Below, one piece after another: positions 10,891 through 21,850 of a DNA stretch of 64,000 nt (position 1 is the stretch's first letter; every line of letters begins with the position of its first letter). The stretch is taken from assembly GCF_027244095.1 (NCBI RefSeq), contig NC_069657.1, positions 441,405,563 to 441,469,562 of the forward strand, read 5' to 3'. This DNA is from Hemicordylus capensis (taxonomy: Eukaryota; Chordata; Lepidosauria; Squamata; Cordylidae). Below the pieces are notes generated by a model. It was not told the DNA's origin. It worked only from the letters and a program-made list of their open reading frames with translations, and ran no database searches. The translations under genes were made by a program, and so were the position numbers.

Positions 10891-11153
10891 ATGAGTTGGG
10901 GGGGGCAGGTTTTCAGCAATCTTCCCTTGCCACCTGTGTTTCTAACCATACACCATGCCTTCCAGGAATGAGACCCTGAGGGTCCCCCTTGGGAAACACA
11001 GGGGGATACAAAGGGGAGAGTGGATTACCAGACATTTCATATACACACACCTCCACACAATGGAAAACTCTGCTGCGCTGGCTCAGTATTGATCTGGATG
11101 GCAGTCAGTCTTGTGCTGATTTTTGGCTGCCATTTTTTAAAGATAGATTTACA

Positions 11154-11154
<1 letters not shown>

Positions 11155-11202
<48 letters not shown>
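11155..11202. repeat. (GT)n microsatellite
   Basis: About 23 GT units just left of an L2 fragment. Confidence 0.95.
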
Positions 11203-11205
<3 letters not shown>

Positions 11206-11238
11206 AGAGAGTTAGTTAGTTTCTGGGCAAAATAGAAA

Positions 11239-11686
11239 GTGCTGGTTAACCCCCTTAAAGCCCTGAACAGCTTAGGTCTGGCTTTCCCTAGAGAGCACCG
11301 CCTTCTGCATGCTTGCCACCACACATTAAGGTCATCTGAGGAGGTCTGTCTCCAGTTACCACCTGTACATCTGGTGGTGACTCAGAGACAGGCCTTCTCT
11401 GTAGCTGCTCCTGGGCTGTGGAATGCACTCCCGGCAGAAATCCGTAGCTTGAGTTCACTGTTAGCCTTCAGGAGAGCCCTCAAAACTTATTTGTTTGGCC
11501 CGGCCTTCAAGGGTTCTTAAACAGTTTTAAATGTTTTAATTGTTAATGGTTTTGTGCTGTTTTGGAATTGTTCTGTAATGATTGTTTTTAAAGGACTGAT
11601 TTGTTGGTTTCAATTTTTATTTTTTATTTTTTCTGTGCACCTCTCGGAGCCATTTCGATGGGGTGGTATATAAATGTGTCTCTTCT
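11239..11686 (+). pseudogene. L2 LINE C-terminus and 3' end
   Basis: An open run of 93 codons ends RQAFSVAAPGLWNALPAEIR, SLSSLLAFRRALKTYLFGPA. This is the well-known C-terminal motif of L2. The tail GAGCCATTTCGATGGGGTGG and GTATATAAATG follows. Confidence 0.85.
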
Positions 11687-11687
11687 G

Positions 11688-11970
11688 GCACCTTTCCCAG
11701 GTTGCTCAGGAGATTTTTATGTTTCTTATCTTCTTGCGGATAGAACTTTAGATGTCACCTTTAAGGTGGCCAAATTCTGTTCTATTGCAGTATTGTTACG
11801 GCAGTGAGCCTTTTTTGGATTAATTTTAAATTTTTAAAAATTTTATTGATTATTTATTTGTGGATACTTATTTACATATTTCCTTTTTTCCATTTGTATC
11901 TTCCTATGTTCTGAGATGTTTTGTTTATGTCATGTTATGCTGACCTTGGGTCGTAAATAAAGAACTCTCT
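11688..11970 (+). repeat. CCHC-type LINE 3' end, truncated
   Basis: FPGCSGDFYVSYLLADRTLD matches FPGRGEDFYLNYLLTNPNPD of the element at 54457-54826. It ends GGGTCGTAAATAAAGAAC, then a CATA run. The clade is uncertain. Confidence 0.6.
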
Positions 11971-11981
11971 ACTCTGTAAAT

Positions 11982-12012
11982 GTAATACATACATACATAC
12001 ATACATACATAA
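11982..12012. repeat. (CATA)n microsatellite
   Basis: Tetranucleotide run just after the LINE tail. Confidence 0.9.
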
Positions 12013-12102
12013 GTCAGTCTTATTTTAATTGTCCTAAGCCTATTTCAAGGGAACATTGGGATATTACTATTATTCAAGTGAAAAGTTCTCACAGTGGTTT
12101 AT

Positions 12103-12104
<2 letters not shown>

Positions 12105-12171
<67 letters not shown>
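12105..12171. repeat. (GA)n microsatellite
   Basis: About 33 uninterrupted AG units. Confidence 0.95.
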
Positions 12172-12174
<3 letters not shown>

Positions 12175-13691
12175 AGAATACTAGACCAAATTCAGGACAC
12201 CTTGTGCTGGACAGCTCCGAGCTGAGCCTGGGCCTTCGTTTCCAAGTCCTGCCTCTTGGCTCATATTTGGACAGCTCCTTTCCCAGTTCAGTGTTTCTGT
12301 TCCTCAGCTCTAGCCATGCTAACCCCACTATGCTATCTCACCCCAGAAAGTCCGGATCCTGCTGGTATAGGAATTTCTATGCCCCCTCCCACTTCAAGGC
12401 AGCACAGTTGCTTGAGTGTCATCCCAAGTTCCATTCCACAGTGGTAAAGACTTTCTCTGAAGCAGGACCAAGTCAATCCCTTCATGGAAATGATGATGTT
12501 GCACCATGTGGGGGAAATCCAGACAGTGTTGTAACTTTAGGAGAGAGAGCAACTTAAAACAGAAAACACAATACCCCTGTTAACTGGGCAAGAGGCAGCT
12601 TTCGGAGTGGAAATTATCTTATATTTCGCGGGGAGGGGAGCAACTAACCCTATCCAATCCCAGCACCTGGTATTCAGTAGTATACTGCTCATAAACATGG
12701 AGGTTCCATGTAGCTATCATGCCTAACAACCCATATCTTCAATTTTCCTCTCCCCTCAAAAGACTGAAGTGAGGAGCTACTCCTGAAGCGTTCCCTCTGT
12801 CTGCTCCCCTGTACAGGTCCTAGGTTCAATTTCTATTTCAAGGATGTCAGGTAGAAAGGTTGAGGAAAGAACCAGTGTTTGAATTACAGGGTGCAAAAGC
12901 AACTTGCAACAGTCCCATTAGCCACTTATTTTTGATCTTATGCTCCACTTAAAACAGTAATAGAGGAATACAGAATAATATGCATGCAGAGATTATATAG
13001 ATATAGATTACAGTTATATAGATATAAATATAGAAATATCCCAAACCTGTAATCTGGCACCCTGGGCAACCTCTATTTGTGTGCATCATGCATGCGCGCG
13101 CACACACACACTTGTGTGTTGGAAACGTATCTCTCTGAGCTCCATTTTTTCTTAAGATGAGGGGAAAATGTAACCTTTGTGCATCATCTGAGAATTTCAC
13201 AAAGCACAAAACCTGATTATGACTAAAGCCCATGCATTATTCATTGGGTGTCAAGTGAGAGAGATCAGATTTAATTACATTCCAAGGGGCAACTCCTATA
13301 GAATTAAAAACAGTAAAGGAAAAAAATATCCTCATTGGCCTAAGACCGTTGTTTTCAGCAACAAGAGTGTACAGGGAACTTTAAACATCCATCCATATGC
13401 ATGCCAGAATAGAAAATAAGTGTTAGTTCACAAGCCAAACAGAGGGACATAATTAAAAACATGTAAATGTCTCAGCAGTGCAGCCCTCTACTTAGAGAAT
13501 GCTTTGATGTGAAATCTGATGAAAAGGGTGTCTCATGAGCACAAAGGAGGGAGAGAGAAACTTAATGAAACAACCATAGCAAAAAGATGGCCATGGGGGA
13601 ATAGTGGGAGAAATGGGGAAAATAATACATTTCTTGTGTTGCTTAGATTTTCTTAGTCGTCTTTCCTTGGAGTGGGGGGAACCTAGAGCAA
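12172..13691. other. Mostly unassigned sequence
   Basis: Apart from the SINE-like copy at 12724-12957 and short AT/CA runs near 13000 and 13095, nothing is recognised. Confidence 0.4.
12724..12957 (+). repeat. Unnamed SINE-like repeat, copy A
   Basis: CAACCCATATCTTCAATTTT, TGAAGTGAGGAGCTACTCCT, CCTAGGTTCAATTTCTATTT (B-box-like), TAGCCACTTATTTTTGATCT. Aligns over its whole length with 14178-14440. Confidence 0.6.
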
Positions 13692-13875
13692 TATACAAAA
13701 CAGTGGAAGAGCATCTGCTTTGTTTGAAGTAGGTCCCAAGTTGGATCCCTGGCCTCTCCAGATGGGGATGGGTAAGATCCCTGTGTGAATCCTGGACAGC
13801 CACTGCCAATCAGTGTGGATGGCATGGCGCTAGATGGGCCAATGCTCTGACTCAGTAGAAGTCAGATTCCTATGC
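13692..13875 (+). repeat. tRNA-Ala-derived SINE
   Basis: CAGTGGAAGAGCATCTGCTT, TTGGATCCCTGGCCTCTCCA, and tail CCAATGCTCTGACTCAGTAG. Diverged. Confidence 0.75.
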
Positions 13876-13930
13876 AACCTTTAAAAGGTTGGAGGCAGGG
13901 CCAGAGCTCAGTAATGGAGCAGAGGCTTGA

Positions 13931-14095
13931 AGAACAGAAGAAGAGCCCTGCTGGATCAGGCCCAAGACCTATCTAGTCCAGCATCCTGTTTCACACAGCG
14001 GCCCACAGAGAAGCCCACAGATGGGGGCATGCCATGCCCTCTCTCCTGCCATTGCTCCCCTGCAGCTGGTACCCTGCCTCTGAGGCTGAAGGTGG
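13931..14095 (-). repeat. CR1/L3-like LINE 3' end
   Basis: AGAGCCCTGCTGGATCAGGC, TGTTTCACACAGCGGCCCAC on plus. Confidence 0.8.
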
Positions 14096-14177
14096 CATCA
14101 GTGGTGCCGATCCCCCCCCCCTTAAGGATTTGAGGAGTCCCCCTCTCATTTTTACTGAACTCCCCTTGACCAAACCT

Positions 14178-14440
14178 AATAACCCATATCTTCATTTTAA
14201 ATCCCCCCAAGAAGTGTCTTTCCTCTTCCCCCAAGGTACTGAAGTGAGGACTTGCTCCTCAAGCTTTCCCTCTGCCTGCAGCCCTAGGCAGATTCCAGGT
14301 TCGATCTCCATTTCAAGGATATCCAGCAGCAGGGGGAAGGGAAGGATTGGTGCTTGAATTACTGGGGACAGAAGAACTTTGCACCTTGAACTACTCCCCT
14401 TAGCCACTTATCTTTGATGCTTAAGCTCCATCTAAAACAG
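14178..14440 (+). repeat. Unnamed SINE-like repeat, copy B
   Basis: AACCCATATCTTCATTTTAA, CCAGGTTCGATCTCCATTTC, TAGCCACTTATCTTTGATGC. The B box is clearer than in copy A. Confidence 0.6.
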
Positions 14441-14750
14441 GAAGTATGTGTGGGTTTGCCAGTCCAAGCTGTTGGCATGGCAACCAGAGCATTAACTGGA
14501 AGCACACAGGGCGGTCGGATCAGTTGGACCCACCTGTAGCCACAGGTCAGAAGCCCCTCCAGCCACCTGACTGGGCCATTTGTGACCTGGCTCTTCCCCT
14601 CCATGAGTTGTGCCCATCTGCAGCCAGCCATCAATCCTCCATTTGATGTATTGAAGTGTCTGTGTATGTATTGCTTTTATTAACATGACGATCTGCATGG
14701 AGAACCTGGCTGAAAAAGCAGAATACAAAGCTAAATAAACAAACAGATAA

Positions 14751-14784
14751 ATGGATGGATGGATGGATGGATGGATGGATGGAT
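14751..14784. repeat. (GGAT)n microsatellite
   Basis: Eight GGAT units. Confidence 0.95.
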
Positions 14785-14854
14785 ATGGAATATATTTTAA
14801 AAATTAAAACTTTAATAAAATGGAACGTTATCATTGGCTGAAATTCAGAGCAGG

Positions 14855-14990
14855 GATACACCAATGCAGTAAGAGAGCCACATAATACCACTTCCCAACT
14901 AACTGAACTAGAGCAGTGAGGAAGGGGCCATGTTTGATGGCACAGAGGGCCCAGGAAGCCCTCTATGTCACCCCAAAATATGTCCCTGAG
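14855..14990. mobile_element. Fold-back element, left half
   Basis: CTTCCCAACTAACTGAACTA, GGAAGCCCTCTATGTCACCC match 53035-53135. Cut by the hAT at 14991. A right half may be 16675-16765. Confidence 0.5.
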
Positions 14991-16225
14991 TAGGGGTGTG
15001 CGCAGAACCGATTCCATCAATTCGGTTCAAGTTCGAGCCGAACTTGAACTGGACCGCCAGTTCAAGTCAAACCACCAGCCCCCAGTTCAGTCCGAGTGTC
15101 AGCCTCAAGAAGGGATGCTTGTAAAGGGGAACCCGGTAAAGATTCCCCTTAAGAAGCAGAGAGTACTTTTTCATACAATGCATGATCCACTTGTGGAACT
15201 CTCTGCCACAGGATGTGGTGACAGCCAACAACCTGGATGGCTTTAAGAAGGGTTTGGATGACTTCATGGAGGAGAAGTCTATCAATGGCTACTAGTCGGA
15301 GGGCTGTGGGCCACCTCCAGCCTCAAAGGCAGGATGCCTCTGAGTACCAGCTGCAGGGGAGTAACGGCAGGAGAGAGGGCATGCCCTCAACTCCTGCCTG
15401 TGGCTTCCAGCAGCATCTGGTGGGCCACTGTGCGAAACAGGATGCTGGACTAGATGGGCATTCTTGGGTCTGATCCAGCAGGGCTGTTCTTATGTTCTTA
15501 GAGGGGAACCCTGCCAACCTTAAAAAAAACCACGAATGGGGTGATGAGAGAGCAGCTGTTGTTGGAGGTGCTGGCATGGCGCAGTAGCGGTGGCAGCACG
15601 GCTGCTCCAAATTCTCTGGAGTGGACCCAGCGCTCCAACAAATGGCCTCCATGTGTGCTTGGAAGCCAGAACCACTCTGTGCTGGAGCATCGGGCCTGGT
15701 CTCAGAGGTGCACTGAGATAATTTTGGAGCCTGGACCTAGAGGCCTTTGGAGGCCCCCCTCCCCTGCAAATTAAACATCATCATGTTCTGCTGGGCAACT
15801 ATACCATCTGGGACAGACTAAAGAGGATTTGGGAGCCCCAGGGGCTTTGGAGACCCTGGACTTCGGCCGGGAAGTCCAGGGTTAAGAGCGCCTCTGCCTA
15901 GTCAGCGGAATTTGGAGGAGTTGCACCACCACCGCACTGCACCACACCCTGCCACCAACTACTGGTGCCCTCTCACCACCCCATTAGTCTGTTTTTAAAG
16001 ATAGGCAGGGTTTATTACTTGTAAAGGGGAATCCTCACCAGATGCCCCTTTAGAAGCATGCCCCCTTGTACCACCCAACTGGTTCATTAGAACTGGGGCC
16101 AGTTTGGCTCAAACTCAGACCAGCACCCCTTTTGGGAGATCTGGGTCAGTTCAAGTCTGAACTGATTGAACTGGGATGGTTCTATTCTAACCTGGTTTGA
16201 ACAGAACCGATTCTGCACACCTCTG
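14991..16225. mobile_element. hAT element carrying a CR1/L3 insertion
   Basis: Tips TAGGGGTGTGCGCAGAACCG and GATTCTGCACACCTCTG. Flanks TCCCTGAG / TCCCTAAG (7 of 8). Tip sequence fits the hAT consensus. A CR1/L3 3' end occupies 15151-15500. No transposase was seen. It lies in a half of the fold-back element of 14855. Confidence 0.75.
15151..15500 (+). repeat. CR1/L3-like LINE 3' end inside hAT
   Basis: CTTTTTCATACAATGCATGA, GTGGAACTCTCTGCCACAGG, GATGGCTTTAAGAAGGGTTT and end TTCTTATGTTCTTA. Confidence 0.85.
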
Positions 16226-16321
16226 TCCCTAAGTATTTATTCCAACCGCCCTGAGACCTTGGGTTAGGGCAGTATAAACATGTGCTAAATAATAATAAAT
16301 AAGTGTTGTGCCGCCCTCAGT

Positions 16322-16660
16322 TAGAGATGGGGTTGTAGCTCAGAGCTGGAGCATCTGCTTTGCATGCAGGGAGAGGAGAGCTGGTCTTGTGGCAGCAAGC
16401 ATGACTTGACCCCTTAGCTAAGCAGGGTCCACCCTGGTTGCATAGGAATGGGAGACTTGATGTGTGAGCACCGTAAGATATTCCCCTTAGGGGATGGAGC
16501 CGCTCTGGGAAGAGCATCTTCCTAGTCCCTTCCCTGGCGTCTCCAAGATAGGGCTGAGAGAGATTCCTGCCTGCAACCTTGGAGAAGCCGCTGCCCATCA
16601 ATGTAGGCAATACTGAGCTAGATGGACCAGTGCTCTGACCTGGTATATGGCAGCTTTCTA
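16322..16660 (+). repeat. Composite: tRNA-Ala SINE 5' half joined to a full 5S SINE
   Basis: GGTTGTAGCTCAGAGCTGGA, GCATCTGCTTTGCATGCAG is joined directly to GGAGAGGAGAGCTGGTCTTG of the 5S SINE. The rest of the tRNA-Ala SINE is not found after the 5S SINE, so this is not a plain nested insertion. Confidence 0.75.
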
Positions 16661-16879
16661 AGTTGTGGCTGTCAAAAAATGGCCCCTTCCCCGCTGCACT
16701 GGCGCAGTTAGTTTGGAAATGCTGTCATGCTGCTCTCTCTCCTCCTTGCTCTGAATGTCAGCCAGTATTATTCAATATTATTCAATATAATTATTAAATG
16801 ATTCATTCAACAGGCTGAAGAGTGTGGAAGAGATGTTGCTACAGCATAGAAATGCAGTATTCTCCTGTTTCTTGAAGAC

Positions 16880-17130
16880 TAAAGGTAAACTGTGCCGTCA
16901 AGTCGGTGTCGACTCCTGGCGCCCACAGAACCCTGTGGTTGTCTTTGGTAGAATACAGGCAGGGTTCGCCATTGCCTCCTCCCATGCAGTCTGAGATGAT
17001 GCCTTTCAGCATCTTCCTCTATCGCTGCTGCCCGATATAGGAGTTTCCCATCGTCTGGGAAACATACCAGCAAGGATTCAAACCGGCAACGTCTGGCTTG
17101 CTAATCAAGTCATTTCCCACTATGCCTACA
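16880..17130 (-). repeat. tRNA-derived SINE with GTCGACACCGACTTGACGGC tail
   Basis: Minus strand begins GGCATAGTGGGAAATGACTT, CGTTGCCGGTTTGAATCCTT (B box) and ends GAGTCGACACCGACTTGACG. The tail resembles the RTE-type end known from AfroSINEs. Confidence 0.7.
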
Positions 17131-17550
17131 GAATCATAATTTTGTTAAAACTGGGGAGAACTCATTGCCTGGTAGACTTGTAGATTGTATCAAGGAATCT
17201 ACTCAGTAATTTAAGCACAGCACTTGAGAGTCTGGCAGGCAGCCTGCTATGGAACATAGTCCTTTAGTCACTCTTAATTTATGGACTTTTTTCATCCCTC
17301 TGGCAATAGTTGATTATTAGTTGATATTGAGCAGGAAAGGGAGTGATGTTGCAGTATTCTCCCAAAGTTAATTTCTTATTATTAAATGTTACACACAAAG
17401 AAAAGGAACAGAGGGTTGAGTATAATCTGGAATTTTATACACTAGCCAATACTTCCTGCTTAACGTTCCCAGCTTTATTCCGATAAAAGATAAGCAAGTG
17501 TAGAATCCAGAGGAAAAGGTTCTGGCATGCAAGGACAAGGCAATGGAGTA

Positions 17551-17837
17551 GGAACATAGGAAGCTGCCATTGGTCTATCTAGCTCAGTATTGTCTTCACA
17601 GACTGGCAGCAGCTTCTCCAAGGTTGCAGGCAGGAATCTCTCTCAGCCCGCTCTTGGAGATGCTGCCAGGGAGGGAACTTGGAACCTTCTGCTCTTCCCA
17701 GAGCGGCTCCATCCCCTGAGGGGAATATCTTCCAGTGCTCACACTTCTAGTCTCCCTTTCATATGCAACCAGAGCAGACCCTGCTTAGCTAAGGGGACAA
17801 GTCATGCTTAAGACCACAAGACCAGCTCTCCTCTCCT
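17551..17837 (-). repeat. 5S/tRNA-Ala SINE
   Basis: Near full length. GAGTAG at 17546-17551 and 17838-17843 is a likely short target duplication. Confidence 0.88.
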
Positions 17838-17878
17838 GAGTAGAATCAGGAATAACAGTTTATTGAAATAGATATTGG

Positions 17879-18040
17879 GGCTATTCCCACGATCGGGGAA
17901 AATCGGGCTAGGAAAGCCTAGCCCGATTTTTCCCGATCGTGGGAACCACCGGGCTCGGCTGCAAGCTCACTGCGAGCTCACCGGGCTCGGCTTCCAGCTC
18001 AGTGCAACAAACCAGGTCTCACAGATCATGAGACCCGGTC
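17879..18040. mobile_element. Hairpin-leading MITE
   Basis: A perfect long hairpin at 17886-17943 (CCCACGATCGGGGAAAATCG arms, AAA loop) opens it. The right limit is uncertain. Confidence 0.5.
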
Positions 18041-18239
18041 CATTATGTACAGAGAGGCAAGTGCAGACTCCTTTTCAGTGCTCTTGCTGCTGGCTGTTTG
18101 TTAGCCTCGCCTCTACTCCAGGACTGGAATACAAGCAACTAAAGCCCCATTCAAAAGCTGGCCTGGATCAAGGAACGGGATAACCAAAAACACCACAGCA
18201 GGCACCATTGCTCCATAAGTGGATATATGCCTCATTTTA

Positions 18240-18480
18240 GCCCTGCTCAGACATTATGCTGGACAAGTGAACAGATTCTGTACACTCAGGCATGGCTTTG
18301 TGTGAATGGCTGTACCTGTGTTTATTTTAAAAGCGAAACCAGGTATCTCAAAAGCCGGGAACAGATAGGAAGTGTGCTGCTCTGTTTGTGTTCAGTATAA
18401 CATGTGAATCACTGTACCTGTGTACAAATCTGTACCTGTGTGCACTCATGAGTGTTGTACATAATGTGTGAATAGGGCTC
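18240..18480. mobile_element. MITE, TTCAGACATTATGCTG family, copy 1
   Basis: CAGACATTATGCTGGACAAG on the left and GTACATAATGTGTGAATAGG on the right. Repeats TGTACCTGTGT. Relatives at 32487, 35912 and 53290. Confidence 0.6.
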
Positions 18481-18481
18481 C

Positions 18482-18645
18482 TGATTCAGAGCATTCATCC
18501 ATCTAACTCAGTATTGTCTACTGTGTCTGAGCCCAGAGATCCAGCATTTGGTGCAGGCGTCTTTCCCAGCCCTACCTGAACCCTGAATCTGTGACCTTCT
18601 GCATGCAACACAGAAGGCCACCGCTGAGCTGGAACCCCTAACGTC
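18482..18645 (-). repeat. tRNA-Ala-derived SINE
   Basis: Minus strand: CAGCTCAGCGGTGGCCTTCT, TTGCATGCAGAAGGTCACAG, and tail GACAATACTGAGTTAGATGG. Confidence 0.75.
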
Positions 18646-19365
18646 CCATAAGCTCTGAACATGCATCGATCTGACGCTTTCCATGGTTAGCCATCGTTTT
18701 ATCCATTTCTCTTTGGATGGCAACATCCATTTTGTCCAGTATTTGCTCAACCAAAATGCATTTCGCCATTCAAAGGTTCCCAGCCCATTTTTGCTGTTCC
18801 ACCTTTATTGCTATACTGAAATATTCTGAAAGAAACCTCTGGGTATCTTTCCCCAAAAAATGGGTGCTCCACGTACATCATATGTGCTTGAAGTCTTCAG
18901 CTTTCTGCTGGCATTGTCAACAGCTTCTCCTGGCTGACTCATATATTCCTCTTGTTTTTGATGGAGAGTATTATCAAAAATGCCACAGTATCCTTTGCAT
19001 TTGGCATCTGGAGAGTAACTGGAACTTATCAGGTGCATATATGACCATTGCTCATATTTAATTGAAAATCTCTTTCCCATGTTAGCTCGTAAGTATAATC
19101 AATAGGGTACACTCTATTTACTCTTTGCCTAAAAGCAATATCATCTCTAACAGGTTTCAAGCTGCTGAGCCTAAGCACAAGTGCTGTATTCATTAGCAAT
19201 AGCATGTTAAATGGCTCCCTCTGGCGGTTGCTCATTACATTTCCTTCTCTTCATTCATGATTTATAAGGATTTCTCTCTAATTTATTTGCATTTCATTGA
19301 TCTGTATGGTGCTAAATACGTTATTGAGTGGTCTGAGCTGTATATTTATTGGCTGAAGGGAGGAG
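18646..19365. other. Repeat-free AT-rich block, candidate conserved noncoding element
   Basis: No repeat family, no long open frame and no low-complexity tract in 720 bp, in a window where most sequence is repeat. It has many homeodomain-like ATTA cores. Conservation is inferred only from texture. Confidence 0.4.
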
Positions 19366-19559
19366 GTGACTCTCAATTCCTACTCCACTGAGTTTAAAAG
19401 CAAAGCCAAGACTATCGTCTTCCAAATCCCAGGGCTAATATATGTATGTAATAGCCTGACAGCTACTACACCCTGCCATAAATTAAAAGCCAGTGAAGGT
19501 TTCAAGACTAATACAAAATGTTGTGCTCTGGAAAAAGTGATGACTGCGGCAATATTAAC

Positions 19560-19790
19560 CAGCAACCTGCATGGTTTTACAGTGCACTTGTTTTACAGTG
19601 GTTCCATTCCTACTTCTCTGGTAGATTCCAGATGATGTCATTTGGAGACTGCTGCACTGCAAAGTGAGAGCTAAAGTATGGAGTTCCACAAGGCTCCATA
19701 CTGTCTCCAATGCCTGCCTGGAGGCAGTAATGGGCTGGATGAGGGATAACAAACTGAAGTTGAATCCGAATAAGATGAAGGCACTGCCTG
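19560..19790 (+). repeat. L2 LINE reverse transcriptase fragment (blocks 4-6)
   Basis: Plus strand reads WFHSYFSGRFQMMSFGDCC, KYGVPQGSILSP, then after a jump VMGWMRDNKLKLNPNKM. These are the later RT blocks of an L2 element. It meets the minus-strand fragment tail to tail at 19790. Confidence 0.75.
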
Positions 19791-21170
19791 GACACCTTGC
19801 CCAACCATGGGAGATAAGAAACTGGTGTGTAATTAGCTAACTCTGAGGGATCCAGTGTAGCTTTCTTCAAAAGAGGTTTAATAATAGCCTCCTTAAGACA
19901 GGGAGGCATCCTGCCCTCCCTCAGAGAAGCATTTATAATATATCCTCTCTGGTAAATATGATTAGATATGATATGATTATCAGATGAGATGAGCCAAGTT
20001 GGGCAAGAGTCAAGAGAACAGGTTGTAGGACGCACAGTCCGAAGCAGTTTGTCCACTTCTTTAGGAGTCACAAACTGAAAATGATCCAATCTAATCCCAT
20101 AAGAGGAGTCTACTGTGGACACCTCCACAGTAGACTCTACAGTCATTGTGGAATCCAGCTTAGCCCGAATCTGAGAGATTTTATCTGCAAAAAAAGTTGT
20201 TTAAAACATCACAGCGAGTGGCCGATGGTTCCAAGTTGAAATTCAAGGGGGAGTGGTACATACTAGCCCCCTCACAACCCTAGACAACTCAGCGGGACAT
20301 GCATTTGCAGAAGCAATGCGGGCAGAAAAGAACTGCTCCTTTGCCACCTGCACTGCCAGAGCATAGATCTTTAAATGTGCTCTGTGTTGTGCCCAATCAG
20401 ACTCACTCCAGTCTCCCTCCACTTGTACTCTACCCTACTATTTCAGCTCCCGTAACTCATCTGAATACCACGGGGCTGTCTTTAAAGCAAGTTGGCGAGG
20501 ACACTTAGGAGCTATTGTGTCTACTCTTCTAGTGAGTTCATTATTCCATCTTTCTACCAGAGCATCGACAGAATCATTAACAAAGCCAACCCTGAACCCT
20601 TCCAAGTCTTCTTGGAATCCTATTGGATCCAATAACCTCCTCGGGTGGACCAATCTAATAGGTCCTTCACCCCTGCAGAGGTCGGTAATGGCTGTAAGTT
20701 CTACCTTAACCAGATGGTGATCCATCCATGACAATGGGGAGATGACAGGAGTCCCACCCACAGAATACCTCCCTGATCAGAGCAAAAGACCAAATCGAGC
20801 GTGTGACCAGCATCATGTGTCGGACCAGAGACCAATTGGAATAGGCCCACAGTCATCATGGCTGCTATGAACTCTTGAGTCGCTCCTGACAATCCAGTCC
20901 AAAAATGAACATTAAAGTCCCCCACCAACAACAACCTGGGCCACTTCATTGCCAACTCAGCAACCAGGTCCTTCGGCTCAGTTAAGGACTCCACTGGGCA
21001 GCGGGGTGATCAGTACACCAGCAGAAGTCCCAATCTATCCCTGGTCCCTAGGCTTAGGTACACACATTCGGTATAGGCCAAATCCCTGACAGGGATCCTG
21101 GTAAGCGAGATGGTATTCTTATAGACCACACCCACCCCACCTCCCCACCCACACCCTCTCACCTGCTTGA
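19790..21170 (-). pseudogene. L2 LINE endonuclease and RT N-terminus
   Basis: Minus strand, 5' to 3': ALYTECVYLSLGTRDR-like residues, WPRLLLVGDFNVHF and PTHDAGHTLDLVF of the AP endonuclease, then a linker with WYSDELRELK, then RT start with DHFQFVTPKEVDKLL, LREGRMPPCLKEAIIKPLLK, SELANYTPVSYLPWLGKVS. Several stops and shifts break it. It is the longest 5' part of an L2 in the window. Confidence 0.85.
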
Positions 21171-21312
21171 ATATAAAAATAAATGAGAATAAAAATGTGC
21201 GAACCAGCCTTTATCATATGACAGGTAGAAACAAAAGATGCAAGTATGTGCCATTTGGATCTGAAGAAACTTCTCTAACAGCCTACATCTGAATAAGCAA
21301 GCAAACAAAAAT

Positions 21313-21601
21313 GAGGACATTCACACAATCAAAAACTGTGTTCCACCCGGGTTTGGTGGTTGTGTGTGCTCCCAATTTTTGCTTGTGTGGAAGTAAGGTT
21401 AAAGGAAGAACTGGGTAGAAGTGATTGTGTGGAAGCAAAGTAGGAGAAAAAGGTACCCAGGTTTTCCTCTAACCTTGCTTCCCCACAATCATTTCTACCC
21501 CCGCTTTCCTCTAACCTTGCTTCCACACAACCAAAAAATTGGGAGTACATACAGCTCCCAAACCTGGGTAGAACACCATTTTTGATTGTGTGAATGACCT
21601 C
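21313..21601. mobile_element. MITE with GAGGTCATTCACAC tips
   Basis: Almost wholly palindromic: ATTCACACAATCAAAAACTG on the left and its complement on the right. Relatives at 25064 and 46958. Confidence 0.75.
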
Positions 21602-21744
21602 AGTGTCACCCATGTTCCTGTTCCCAGTTTAGCATATGGGTCAGTGGGAGGGATGCAGATCAGCTCCCACATCAAGCAGAAATAAGACACTAACATTGGC
21701 CTCTAACATTCTACCAATGAAAACAGGGACATCCTTGAGTATGT

Positions 21745-21850
21745 GTGTAGGGGGCGTGGCCAAGCAGCCAGGGAGGCATGCTGGGCAATATATAGAGGTG
21801 TGGCAAGCAACGAGGGAGGCATGGTGTGCAATGTGTAGGCGATGTGATGA
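21745..21850 (+). repeat. Minisatellite, about 45 bp unit, short array
   Basis: GTGTGGCAAGCAACGAGGGA and GGCATGGTGTGCAATGTGTA units. Preceded by CCTCTAACATTCTACCAATG, as the longer array at 22905 is. Confidence 0.65.

Noticed and set aside
19560-21170. Twin-priming inversion of one L2
   Set aside because: Twin priming gives an inverted 5' part lying head to head with the 3' part. Here the parts converge tail to tail, so a later inversion or two insertions fit better.
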